Of a stretch of 64,000 bases of DNA, positions 11,646 to 23,800 are shown piece after piece. Numbering within the stretch: the stretch's first letter is position 1; each line of letters opens with the position of its first letter. The position numbers and the translations under genes are program-made. The stretch is from Acholoe squamosa (Eukaryota; Annelida; Polychaeta; Phyllodocida; Polynoidae), in the NCBI GenBank assembly GCA_949317995.1, contig OX439039.1:73046002-73110001 (forward strand), written 5' to 3'. The notes under the pieces are model-generated. The model saw only the letters and a list, made by a program, of their open reading frames with translations, had not been told where the DNA came from and did not search any database.

Positions 11646-11985
11646 ATATAAGAGGCAAAACCATTGTTGATTCTGGTATTTTGTCTGCCATCATCATGAT
11701 GAAGACAGAGTAGGCAAGGAATGATGTCAGTCCAAGTGAAACTCGTTCACGTTCCTCCGGAGGTAGGAAAAAGCTACACGAGATGATCATATTCAAGATC
11801 ATGAATGGTAAGATGAGGAAGGTTAAGTGGAAAAGGGGTTTACGTTCAAGAGATAAGGTGAAGACCTGATAACTGTAGTTAGTCAGTGGTAGACTGTGCT
11901 CATACAGATATATAAGTTCTTTACCAGTGAGGTCCAGTATAGGGTAAAGGCACCCTGAGTCAGACAGATACCTATAGTCGGACAC
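11646..11985 (-). CDS. channel exon: pre-TM1, TM1, TM2
   Basis: The 3' boundary is CTTATAT|GTAAGT. The 5' acceptor is uncertain; candidates are CTATAG at about 11972 and GACTCAG further in. The protein runs from the last extracellular strands (ILDLTGKELIYLYEH) through YQVFTLSLERKPLFHLTF to TM1, a short FFLPPEERER linker, and TM2 (VSLGLTSFLAYSVFIMMM) ending ADKIPESTMVLPLI. This matches the R+PLF, VSLG, IP.ST..VPLI pattern of nicotinic subunits. The vicinal CC pair of alpha subunits is absent before TM1, so it resembles a non-alpha subunit. Confidence 0.82.
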
Positions 11986-12559
11986 CTTTTGGATTGGATT
12001 ACATAATGAATAGGATGGTTTCAGCTTTCATATGAAGTAGACATGAAAACTGAGGTATCATACTCTCTAACAAATACAGCATAACAAATACAGGTCCCTT
12101 CCTACATAGTTTTACAACTGTGCAAACCCAGGGTGTTTCTGTTATATTTTGATGAAAAAGAATGGTGAGTAAAAGGAAAACCTGGTTTGATTCATCAATC
12201 TGTTGTGTCTTCACAGGAATGTTCATATAATCTATCTATATATCATTGAAAACATGTACAATCGGACACCAATTACACCCAGTCCTGGACACAATTATAT
12301 CATGATTCATAAACTTTTACAATGGACATTTCATCACAATGAGAAACTCTTGTAATATACCTTTACTCTCATATATGGATATTTAATCTGTATTTGTTTT
12401 CCCCCCTATCAAAATTAGCATAGCTAAAACCAACAGAATAAATCTACCTGAATCTAAGTAAATCAACTCCTCCAGCGTGTGAAATTAGTTTTATATTCAA
12501 GGGCAGTCACCCCACTATCAATCCCCGAAAAAATCAATCGATCCCATGTATTGATGGAA

Positions 12560-12675
12560 ATTCACCTTTACTTGACCGTAACAATTTCACCATAGGACGA
12601 ATATCGCAATATTGTGGCTGGTAGTTATATGAGGACAAGCTATAATCAGCATACCTCTCAATACATCTTGTAGGC
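12560..12675 (-). pseudogene. weak candidate remnant of the channel's ligand-binding N-terminus
   Basis: An acceptor TTATAG|GC at 12675 would continue the phase of the signal exon and give LQDVLRGML before a stop. A second frame over the same bases reads SSYNYQPQYCDIRPMVKLL, recalling the 'NYNP..RPV' start of nicotinic receptors, and ends at AAAG|GTGAAT. The two halves are in different frames, so this is either a frameshifted exon or coincidence. Confidence 0.22.
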
Positions 12676-12815
12676 CTATAATACAAGTCTGTGTAAAACC
12701 AATTAAACCACAGTGGGCACTGAGAACAATGGATTTCACACCTGTTATATATTGCATACAGACTGAGGTTTAAGCTGGTTATTATACTTGGACAGTATTG
12801 AAAGGGGTGTACAGC

Positions 12816-12982
12816 TATTCAGAGGTAGCAGGTTGTCCCATGGGCGCCGCCATTGCGGGAGCTTGTTACCAGCGATTTCTACTGATAAGACCTATCCGAT
12901 GGGTACCAGTTGGCCCCCAAAGGACCGCAGTGAATAGATTCGAGTTTTCTCATTGGCTAATAAGTAAACCTGCTAAGCCCCT
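12816..12982. mobile_element. truncated copy of the 34.8-kb foldback element
   Basis: It begins TATTCAGAGGTAGCAGG and matches the left arm of 34794-35082 through GTTGTCCCATGGGCGC, GCTTGTTACCAGCG and TCATTGGCTAATAA to AAACCTGCTAAG. The right arm is missing. It lies within the channel locus. Confidence 0.75.
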
Positions 12983-13096
12983 TGTGTTATATATCGCTTA
13001 CAATACTGTCCTCGTACAATAACCCCTACATATCTTAAGAATTACAACATCCAATCAAATAATGATTTACTTGACAATATTATGTGTTGAACTTAC

Positions 13097-13160
13097 CTGA
13101 AACATTCTGTATCCATAGCAGTGACAGCTGAAGAGTCCAAGCCAGAATACAAAAGTGCAT
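13097..13160 (-). CDS. possible signal-peptide exon of the channel gene
   Basis: ATG at 13160 opens 21 codons, MHFCILAWTLQLSLLWIQNV then S. A hydrophobic core gives a plausible signal peptide. The exon ends TTTCAG|GTAAGTTC, a strong donor, in phase 1. It lies 1.1 kb upstream of the transmembrane exons on the same strand, where a receptor's first exon would be. The diverged copy at 4678-4755, donor included, shows this segment was duplicated. Its membership in the channel gene is inferred from position only. Confidence 0.45.
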
Positions 13161-13320
13161 TTTGACAAAAATCAGTGAACCTCAATTGTTTGGAGATTAC
13201 TGCACGAAAATATGTTATCCACCCCGAACCAGCACCGACTGTCCTTCGTCAACCTCAGTGCCCAGCTTAAGTTAAGTACCTGTGGTGTGTTGGAGCTACT
13301 GAATATACTAGGGATGTATT

Positions 13321-14223
13321 CAATATAACTGACGATCTTAGAAATCATTGACGATCAGGTGATCTTACTGGTGGTGCCTGCTGTCATTAGTTTTCCTACC
13401 ATGAATGGGAATTATATCTTGATCAAGCAAGGTTTGGCAGAGCAGTCGTAGCACTTCAGGCAGAAATAGATGTCACTGTGAGTGGCACATACCATAGATT
13501 CTCGCGTAAAAGCCGCAGCTAGTACGAGTACCAGAACAATGTGGGTGAAGGGAGGCTGGGGGTAGGGTTTAGATCTGACACCCGACTCCCTGACACACAA
13601 CCAATGCCTGCTATTTTCCCAAGCGTTCCAGGGTGCAGGGTTTATAATCCCTCACGACAGCATAGGCCTCATATACTTAATATACCATTATGTTGTCGTC
13701 AGGGATGTTAAAATAGACCCCTGGGGATCAATACACACGATACTTTAACTACCCAGCCTCCATTACTGCCGTGTGAGGCACTCTACTGAATGATGCCATT
13801 ACAGATCTACATTTAATAGTGGCCACTTCTTACACCCCTGCGGTTGCTCTACAAAGCCATAAAGGCATAAGGCTCAAGCTTAGAGTACAGGGTAATAAGG
13901 GTAGCTTGGAGGAAATCAGTTCAAGATTACCCCTGCACTATTTACATGCACTGAATATGATGGGCCCATATTGAATTGCGAGCCACTTTATCGCATACTG
14001 TTGGCATATATATATCTATTGCAAATGTTCTTGCTCCATACTTTTTCTGTCCCATGTTGATGAAACCGGAGAGTAGTGCGGGTATTTTTATAGATTCATA
14101 GACCTAAATCTTCCTGTTCCTATTAGTATTTTATGCTACACAATTAGGGAACTTTTCTTCTTCGATCTGGTGGTGAAGGATATGACAGTTTCTGCTGCCT
14201 TCAAATAGATTTTATTTAAGATG
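13321..14223. other. no gene recognised between channel and COG1 loci
   Basis: Neither strand shows a splice-bounded exon that I can place, and there is no tRNA-like or tandem structure. Confidence 0.45.
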
Positions 14224-14599
14224 TTAAAGTGGCATAGTCCGATGGTTGGGGCCAAAAAATCAATCTTCTCAAAAATGACACAGGATGTTCACATAGATCA
14301 AACTTCCTATGGGACCTACTTCATTTGCTCTCCTTTCTCATAATTCAGCTTATATTTGAAAGAATTGTTAGATTTATACCCTATTTCCTACTTTTGGAGT
14401 GCACACCAAAACTCCATCCATTGGAAATACACTGTAAAATGCCTATGGGAAGGCCCATGGGACCCCCTTTCTAAACGTGTATGAGCTAAAGATAACAATA
14501 AAATGGTCTCCAAATGCCTAAATATGGTGTTATTACATTGTGTAGAATACATTTGAACAGGATTTGAAAAATGAAAAAAATCGGACTATGTCACTTTAA
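14224..14599. mobile_element. TTAA-flanked MITE
   Basis: The element spans 14228-14595. Its ends AGTGGCATAGTCCGAT and ATCGGACTATGTCACT are inverted repeats with one mismatch, flanked by TTAA at 14224-14227 and 14596-14599. A TTAA duplication fits piggyBac-like or Kolobok-like movers. There is no transposase. It lies just past the likely 3' end of COG1. Confidence 0.88.
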
Positions 14600-14633
14600 A
14601 GAATCAAAGTGCTTCCAGTTGATTGTATAGACA

Positions 14634-14639
14634 TTTATT
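14634..14639 (-). terminator. candidate COG1 polyadenylation signal (distal)
   Basis: AATAAA on the minus strand, 415 nt after the COG1 stop and 35 bp before the TTAA-flanked MITE is reached. Confidence 0.4.
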
Positions 14640-14736
14640 CAATACTTATAATTACATGTGTATTGAGAGGGAGAAGTTTTACATCCATCTAAAGTACAAT
14701 CACCGATATCCAAATGCCTTCTTCAAAATTCAACAA

Positions 14737-14742
14737 TTTATT
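14737..14742 (-). terminator. candidate COG1 polyadenylation signal (proximal)
   Basis: AATAAA on the minus strand, about 312 nt after the COG1 stop. The sequence alone does not show which of the two signals is used. Confidence 0.45.
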
Positions 14743-15054
14743 TTGTGCCCTCATACCAAAACATACCATCTGTACATCACCATTTAACACATAACTTTAG
14801 GTGTTGATTGTAGTAGTCAAATAATATACATAACAAGAATGCAGAACCAGAATATTAATCCCAGTGCTGCATTTGTGCATCATGCTGAAAAAGGCTTTAA
14901 GTTACTAAGCTTCCCTTGAAGGGTTAAATCTCGGTATGTCTGTGTTACATAGGCTCAGTTAAGGTTTAATTATCACAGTGCTATCATATTACAGCCCCTA
15001 TATGTTCCATCAGCGTGCCAACTTATTCCAGCTTCTATACCCTCTATGACAATC

Positions 15055-17899
15055 TCACTTCTTGGAGACATTACTGAACCACAGCGTACTCATGTTAGCC
15101 AGGAAACTACTCGATTCATTACGCGGCATCGACACCTGAACCGGAGCCTCCGTCGTCTCTGTGGGTGACTGTAAGATAATAAAAAATAATGTTATCACAA
15201 GTGGCATTTTAGGATATTTTTAAAAGTCTATAGTCAAATCATGTTGAAAGGGCTCCAAAGTAGGCATCTACAAGTCATCATGTCATTAAAACTGTCCATT
15301 GTCTCAAAAAGATAGATAGTGGTTCACAAGAATCTATCTATCCTGAAAGGTGGCCATGGGCCAAATTTGTCAAGGCAGAGCAAGCGGAATGTCGCCCAAG
15401 GACCAAGGATTTTCATGTTATGTCTGGATTCATCTCTTTGCTGATATCACAGGAAGGAATAAAGCTATAAACAAAAAAAAATCCAATTTCAAACTAGTTC
15501 AATGTTTCCCGAACAATAAAAACACTAACCCTAATGAACCCTAAAGGATCAGTAAGAGGTGCCTCAGGGATACAAGTTTATTTTGAACATCAAGTAGAAA
15601 ACTAGATCAGATTAGATGACAAAGGCTTATTTGGTACTGGATCAGCCCATAAATATAAATCGAGAAACTAAAAGGGATCTTAGCTAGGGACCTCCCTTTC
15701 AGCTTATTGATCTACAAATATCAAATATCAAAGAAACGCCCCACCAGTGTCCCCACCATTTTTTTCTGACATTTGAACCGACTTTTAGCTGATTTTAAAT
15801 AACATTTAATGAATCTAGGGCTCACAAAAAAATTCATCCACTTCCGAGCAAGGTTGAAAAGAGAATATTAGACGAAATCTTAACAATCCCTGTCAGTCAA
15901 TCACTTTGTTGACCCTCTAAAATAGTCAAAATATTTATAAAAACTGACATTACCTTGGGTTTAGGTGGTTGCATGATGGGTGGTGCCATGGAGGGCCTGT
16001 TCTGGACGCTGAGCGGGAGGAGCGGGAGGCGCGTCTGTGAGCTGCTCAACATGAGCACATTGTGCTGCTCCTGCTGACTCGTCGCGGCTGGCCGCGTCCC
16101 CAGGAACACACCGTGCTTATCTAGACTCATCAACAGCCCCAACAATACCTGTAAGAAGGGAACGAATGGGTTATAGGACACCTTGATGGCTTAAGGTCCT
16201 TTATGTTTTGTAGGTAGAAAACCTTATGAGCTATTTTTTTCAAATGCTCATAAACCATAAACTAATGCATATAAGCTGTGGCTTTATGACACAAGTTACA
16301 ATATTCATTACAATTTGTCGGTATTTACCCCTACAGAAGTACACTTCCAATTTCCAAGCCCGAGATGCAGCTTCTAGCATTGTTCTGAACTCAAGGTGTG
16401 GCTTATACATGAGTACAGCTTTAAAGCTGGAGTTTATGGTTAATATATAAAACCTGATATGAGATACTTACACTAAAGCGCTGTGACTGCCGAGCGATGT
16501 GGGTGTTCATGTATGGCGTGAACACATCAAGGTCAAACGGGTCAACGTGACCTTCTAGTATGTCAATGACCTTCTGTATTCTCTTTTGGTAAACCTTGTT
16601 TTCCTGTTATCAAAAAATAACTCCATAATCAGCACATAATCAGAGTGGATATTCATTAGGGCCTACAAAACTGAACTTTCCTGCTAAATGTCTTATTAGT
16701 TTATATACGTATCTGTAATAGGCAGTCTTTACCCTTCCCCCGAATGAGCCACACCACGAGGCATATCTGCCAACACCTACACAGAATTCCATTGTATCCT
16801 ACTTAATATAAAAAATTACTTGTAGTGTTTACAATAATTTCACATACCTTGGTGTCGTCCTTTCGGGGTAGTACGTTGACCAGGAGTCTAACATCAAAGC
16901 ACAGTTGGAGTGCCTGACCTTGGTTCATGGGAAGCACACCGCTCCCTTCCTCGTCCCGTCCTGCCGCTTTCTTTGGACGCCGACACAGTTCCTCGTAGGA
17001 ACCGATGATACTGTCAGACATCTGCTGTACTAAGCCAGTCAGGATTGACCTGGATAAATATATACAGATTACTAGTACATGTATACAGATTTATAGGTTA
17101 CATCGTGACAAACATGCAAGCTCAGTATGAGTATATATATTTGATTGATTGATTTGTTTAACATCCAGAAGTGGGATCCCCACTTCATGGGACTGCCTCA
17201 TTAGTTTACTGACATTCAGTCCTTTCTTTCTCAGTCTGGGCAGATTTATTTAAAAGCTGCTTGTCCAAAACAGCTTGACAGGTATTTGATTAATTTTTTC
17301 AAATTCTCTACACTTACATACTGATAAACTACTGATTTCTATACATTCATTCTCATTGGTGTATCAGAGATGCCACTCACTGGCCGACAAAAACCAGGAA
17401 AATTGGACTTTGGACACATTTCCCCAGGAATTTAACATAATTTAATACAGAAATCCCGTGAATCAAAACCAGGAACTCCTGGTAAACCAGGACAAGTGGC
17501 ATCTCTGGTTTATGAACCGTACCCTGATTTTGTAAAGAAGATAAAATTTGCTCTTGTGGTTAAAGAAAATTTTTCATTCCTTATATTCTATATTTACGTG
17601 ACACGCCTTGTATTAATAAACCAGTAGAGGGTTTAGGTGACCATATTACTCACAGTAGGCCTCTGAAATAGCATAAACTATAGGTTATATCATGGAGGTA
17701 CAGTTCAATGGATATATATAGGATTCTGTGGTAATAAGACATACTTATTGATCGTGTGGCCGCCAACCCGGTTAATCTGCTGACAAAGGCTGTACAACAA
17801 AGATGTCACATAGCTTGATGTGTGTGTCGGGACTCGGATTTTAGATGTCATCTTCTTTCCATCCTCTGTCTCCTCCTCAATGTCAATCTCTCCCCATCG
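15055..17899 (-). CDS. COG1: COG1 exons 21-25 (C-terminal region)
   Basis: Exons are 17745-17899, 16848-17049, 16472-16603, 15954-16148 and 15055-15168 (residues 683-947). Exon 21 has KMTSKIRVP and LCQQINRVGGH. Exon 22 has MNQGQALQLCFDVRLLVNVL. Exon 23 has DPFDLDVFTPYMN. Exon 24 has NVLMLSSSQTRLPLLPLS. Exon 25 ends SSFLANMSTLWFSNVSKK then TGA at 15055-15057. This is the best-conserved part next to the N-terminus. Confidence 0.95.
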
Positions 17900-20800
17900 C
17901 TGAAGCAGTAAATATTTTTATCTTTAAGAACTGCTTAATGGATTCATTTGCCCCCTATATGCAATACAGAAATAAATAATCATCTACCGGTACTCAAGGA
18001 TCCCAATATGCATTATATTAAGGATTCAGATTCATTTGTCATCATGCAGTTCTAGTGAATAGTTATTTTGACCTTTGAGAACATGTTGAGTGAGTGAGTA
18101 ATGGTTGTTTAACACCAAGCCGACAGCTAAGGTCATATTCATGGCGGAAAAAGTACATCAGACATCACGTCACAAAGGAATACATGTGCCTGTGCCCGTG
18201 CATATGGACACCAGACACATGTAAGAAAGAGGGGACAGGAAAGAGGAGATTCAAGGAACGAATATGTGCCAGTGCCCGCGCATATGGACACCACCCACAC
18301 TCAGAGAGGATAGAAAAGCAAGACATAGACCCCTTTTAAAGATGGCCTGGGGCTGGGGAGGCCCGAGAGAACATGTTGACAGCATGAAGTCCACTCTACA
18401 TGATTCATGATGAATGTATCAACCATGAAGTTCAGCATGAAGCATGAATGCAGCATCTCATACAAAAAGGGGAAAATGGAAAAAAAATCAATTACGGTGC
18501 TGGCGCGGAGTATCGAGTGGCCACACTGTTCAAGTAGAGCCTCCTTGTACTGGTGACAGAGGTGGTTAGATGTGTGCTCGGCCCAACACCTGGAAGTGGA
18601 TGTGTCAGTGATGAAATTATTCCATGATCCTTTTAGCAACATTATATATGAAAAAAATATTCATCACCATCAGAGAGAGAAGATATTATGGTATGCATCA
18701 TGCTCACAAAGTGAACTAAAGTGACCAACATTGTACACTGCAGACGTGGGGATGGTGTATTATTATATTTGGATCTGATAGTTATATGTCACTGTTCAAA
18801 ATAGGACATACCCAAAGGCTTCATTACTGAAGTTATGAAGCTTGGACTTGACATTTGTCCAACGAGGGTCATCAGTGGGCTTAGCAGATGCCTTTCCTCC
18901 TGGTTGCCGCTTCCCACTTCTAAAAGACAAAGATGGGAATACAATTAAATTAGTGACTGGTCTGTGTTTGCTAATTCTGTATACCTTTAAAATATAACCT
19001 TCTTTTTTATGAGTGAATTAAGGTTGAATTTTGTGTTGTTATCTGCAAAATTATTTGTAGCAACCTTTAAGATTTCCATCAATTTTTAATAGTTTGAATC
19101 TCACATCCTCAGAAGTTTGAGTATTCGTGCTAAGTTTGTAAACTAAATTATAATGTCGGAGATCTAACTTTACCTGGTGGGTTCCACTTTTTCAGTTGTT
19201 CCCATCATGCATTTTTGGAAATGCACGCTGAGTTCACAGAGAGCACCACTTAACCGTCCCAGTAGCAGAATCCTGGAATGGAAATAAATCTCAAAGATTT
19301 TAAAATACCATGTATTTCTTGATCCTCTTGATTGCTCAATATTGCGTCATCACTTCTTGACAAACAAATTGGGAGACTGGACTGTAGTCAATTGAGTGCA
19401 TTTAGATGGATACCGTAAACTCTTACATATAAGCCGCGATTTATGCATACTCGATAATATGGGAGGATGTGTGCACGCAGACATGACGCCATCCGTCTCG
19501 CCGAATGTTACCAGCCTGACACAACACCTCTGTTGTTCATTTCGGGACAAAGCGGCGCCCGTGATCTGTGCTAAGAGATTGGCACCGCGTTCACTGGGAA
19601 GGGTGATTGGCATGTAAATTTTATCACCATACGGGCACCGACTTTCACGCACCACATGTCCTGTGTCCTCGCTATATATCCTCTACTGCATGTGGGGTGT
19701 GACATATATACATGTGCATCATTATATCAAGCCCACAAACTCAGGATGCGGCTTACACAATGTATTTCACAGTAACTTACCTGTCCAGGATGAGAAGTTT
19801 GGTGGCATGGTCTGCAGTCTTGTCCAGCTCCTCGCGGCACACATTGAGTTGTCCCTGCAGGAACTCCAGTAACCTATCGACACATTGGCATCAGGGTTAT
19901 GAAAATCATTATTGAAATACATTTCAAACGGCATTTTTAAGCCAAATTACCCTTGGGCTCTGTGAACATGTGGGATGGTGGGACACTTGTATGCAACTGG
20001 TGAGGTGATGTTTCCTTTCTTCTATTATAATTTTGAGAACATCACATTTTACCCTTTAGCCTTAGGAAATTACTTGCAAATCAGACATTTACTATTATTG
20101 AATTCGAAAACTTGGATCAGGTTATTAGATACTTTTTTCTTTGTTTCCTCTAATTTGAATACTTAGAGAAGATACTTACTGAATGATGGAGGATTCACAT
20201 GACTCCTGCAGGAAGGCCAGTATAACCGGTGTGTCAGCATACAGGTCAAACGGGCCCTTAGTCTCCACAGCCCCCGGCTTCAGGTAGTGCCCCGCATCCT
20301 CCACCAATGTACGCAACTTACCGTCAAACCCTCTACACAAACTGCAAGACAAATGACATTGAACTTAGAGCTAAAATGTCTTTTTATCCAACATATCCCT
20401 GAGAACTGAGGTAGTGACGTGGCCTTGTACTTACAATTCTCAAATGAAAATATTTTGCCCATATATGGTTCTTGACAGTTTAAATGACAGATGCAAAAAT
20501 CTGCCTATACCCTACCTTTGTATGGCTGGAGTGTATGCCTTGGCTTTCATAGACAGCGTTCCTGTGTCGGCAAGTGTCTTAGACCCGACGGTCACCCATG
20601 CCATATTGGTAGGCATGTCGGTCGCGCTCTCCACCCATACGTATCCTGCCACATCACGCTCCACAGCCACTGACCTGAAGCCACAATTAGGATAACCATT
20701 ATACACATAGTTTCATTTTGGTTAGGTAAGACTCATCAAGCTGAAATTATGTCATATATATCAAAGTAATTTACTCACAATGGACATTCAATATATAAGT

Positions 20801-23800
20801 AACTCCAAACCATTAACAACTGTTTAATTTGTTTCTGCTTTCCCATTTTGAATATTGATTTGTCTTCAGACATAAATATCATATCATATTTCTATTGAGG
20901 AAAACAAACTACAACATATAGACTTACTTATCGGTTGAGGCAAGGTCAGAGAGGACGCGTGTTACTTGTTGCTTACATGAGGACAGCGCTACGTCATACT
21001 GTGCCTGCAGCAGCTCCTGTATCAAGAACACAATTCACAAACTTAAATAGTATTTGGAGCATGAGAAAAGGGTAATTGATGATAGGCTTTCAGCTATTTT
21101 TGCCCATTTTCGTTATTTTGTAATATTTACGTAATTCAGAGGGAAAACTTAACACTGTTTCTCATGATGTTAACACACTCCTATACAGAAATCTTTACAA
21201 AACTTCAGGAATTCCTAACTTAATAATAACGGTAGGAAACGAGTAAAAGTGGCAGCTCTGCTAAACTTATTACTGTTATGTGTTAAGCCCTAAGGGTGAA
21301 AGTTAAATATTCCAAAAAATCCTTGAAATGAAGCCGCCTGAAGGCCCCTGAATAGCAGTTCTCTAAAGATGATTATAGCTGTTTGGAACTTTAGAATCCT
21401 TGAAATCAAGGAAGACACTGAAAACGTTCATCCCTGTGGGCTGTAACTCACCTTGGTTCTCTGCAGGAAATGTTTCTGGAAGAACTCATCCCAGATGTTG
21501 ACATCACGGTGCAGGGTGGCTGAGCAGACCGCGCCCCAGGTGGCCATACGGGGGTCAGCAGCGAGCTGCTCCCACACCTTGGTGCGTATTGCAGCCAGAC
21601 CGCGCACTGTTGTCACATAACCAAGCAGCTCAAGTAGACCGTGACTCACACTCTGCATACACCTTAGGAAACAAGGAGGGGAGGGGAAAGATTAGAACAC
21701 CGTGTCTACAATGGTTAAGTATCGTAAGCTTATCAGTATAGGAAGTTACTCTTTTTTATTTGCCAATTTATCTAATTATTCATTTCCTTTAAAGTTGCAT
21801 TGCTGGAAAAAATTATTGGCACTTCAATTTCAATTCATAGGCAGATTTCCATTTTTAAGTTGTTATCAAACTGAGGGAGGGGCAATATAGCTCATAATCC
21901 TGATTTAGAAATGACCTCAAATTAAGTAAGCAGAAACCCTGCAACATAAATTATTTTGGCAGTTTTTCCATAAATTCAAGGCTTGAATGTGTAAATATTT
22001 ACAAATGGACTCAGGAGTAAGGCCTACTTACGACTTGACCCACTGCTGGCAGTTCTCCTGGAGGTTCTTCTCTGCTATTGGTGTAGCATGATTCCGCAGG
22101 GTCGGCCTGAAGTCTACAAATTAAGGGCAGGATCGATAACCCCACTATATATGTTATTGTTCTAATTGTTGCATTCTTTTTCCAATTATGGCATTTTAAA
22201 GAAATCGAATGATTCAAGATATTGTAACGGTTCGTATCGACTTATATGTTGGGTGGCTCTTTGGCTCGCTTATCACTAGAGATACCAACACAACACGAGT
22301 AGTTCGGGTTGGGCAAAGCCCCAGACTCCCTACCGCTCGGGTAGGCCTTTATTCAAGATGTCAGAACATACGTCTGGACTGGACCATGTCCAGTCCCCTT
22401 CTGCGGATCATCCGGCTTCTTAGTAGAAGCTGGACGCGAGGCATGGTGCTGCCCCCTCTTGTACCAAACGGGTATCGTGAAGCGACACCTGGTTGGCATA
22501 GAAGGAACGAGTACCACACGAGCACGTCTCTCGGATGAAGCGCACTAATATATATACAACGATGCCAGCCCCTACAATATAATACCAGTAGTAGATTCGG
22601 CACTTGCTTACCTCGGATATTGGCTGGTAGGAATTTCATTGAAGAGGATCCATTCACATCTATGAGGATTGAGCCTAGATTTAAACAGATCAAGGGGGAC
22701 AGGTTTAACCCGAGGATACATGGTAAATACATGTGTACGTCAAACTGGTTCCCCGTGCTATTTCTTAGGTACACATAGGAATTTATACTGGGTTAAGTCC
22801 AACCTGGTTTGGTGAAAACATGACAAAGAAATTTACAAATAAATAGGTCTTCCTTTATTATCTACCGGTAATATCTACGTGACATGATACCAATGTGGCA
22901 GTCTTACCTGGTTTGCCCTTATCAGTAACCTTGGAGAGGGTGGCCATAAGCAGGTTACTTTGTACTGAAATGTATAGATTGTAACCATGGTTACCAAAGG
23001 CTAAATAGTATTATCTTTATCACTCTATAATTTTAGATGATCAAAAATCTCCCCTTGTGCCAACGGGTCCTTCAGTAATGGTCATACAGCGTTAATATAA
23101 AGTTAAAGTTAATCTTAAAAGATTTATTTTAAACTAAAGTAGTAATGGATGGTGGGAAAAAATTTACATTTTGGTTTAACAAGATTTTCTGCACTATAAG
23201 AAAAATATTTTTGAACCGAACCATGATCAATCTTGAAGACATTGGTGCTTACCATCTGAGGAGCTTGCATTGCTGGAGAAGACAGCATAAATCTGGTGAA
23301 TGGTCCTGACAATGACTTGTACGACAGCGCAAACCTGATCACGGATACTCATTGAGGACTGGTCTGCTGTGAAAAGGTGTTGTACTGCGGACTGGTAGAC
23401 ATCAAGCAAACATGACATTAGTAGGCGCCCATTAGTAACTCCACACCATTTTAACAATGAAAACTATGAGACCATTACGGGTATTATAAGGAGTATGCAT
23501 TAATGAGGGACTGGCATACTGAAACCGCCAGTCCATGGACCACAGTACAATTGGAGACGTTGCCTGAATAGATACTCTACTACATAGAGCCTGTTGAGGT
23601 TCCCGAAACTGTAGCACTTTCTCGCCTCCTTTTGCAGAAACAGTTGAATTCCGGTGAAGTCACCCATGCATTTCAGTCAGATTGGAGATTGTCATAAAAG
23701 CTTTAATTTCCTTCCTGTACATGAATTACTGATTGATATCAATAAAGAAACCACCATTCATTCATATATAATTGCTGCAGGGTCTAGATATATGCTGTTA

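Larger units (their letters stand above)
11032..13160 (-). pseudogene. Cys-loop ligand-gated ion channel (nicotinic-receptor-like), partial or decayed
   Basis: Recognisable parts, 5' to 3' on the minus strand, are a possible signal-peptide exon (13097-13160), a TM1-TM2 exon (11646 to about 11985) and a TM3-TM4 region (11032-11435). The pore is nicotinic-like: FFLPP before TM2, E at -1', R at 0' and L at 9'. The anionic ring suggests a cation channel. A normal subunit has about 200 extracellular residues with a Cys-loop (C..FP.D.Q.C) and W.P motifs. I found none of these between 11986 and 13096, apart from a weak fragment at 12560-12675. An in-frame TAA lies in the TM3-TM4 loop unless a short intron is spliced. 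I favour a decayed gene, but a divergent functional receptor is possible. Confidence 0.6.

Noticed and set aside
11999-12226. 75-codon frame directly upstream of the channel's TM1 exon, as a possible ligand-binding exon
   Set aside because: It has no Cys-loop, W.P or other receptor motif and no convincing acceptor, and is separated from the TM1 frame by stops.
12798-13022. Frame resembling frames at 34831-35019 and 49860-50084
   Set aside because: All three are translations of the same foldback element, whose arms read on both strands.
22361-22774. 137-codon minus-strand frame, one of the longest in the window
   Set aside because: Only 22612-22659 of it is a COG1 exon. The rest is intron sequence with no family match and lies outside splice boundaries.
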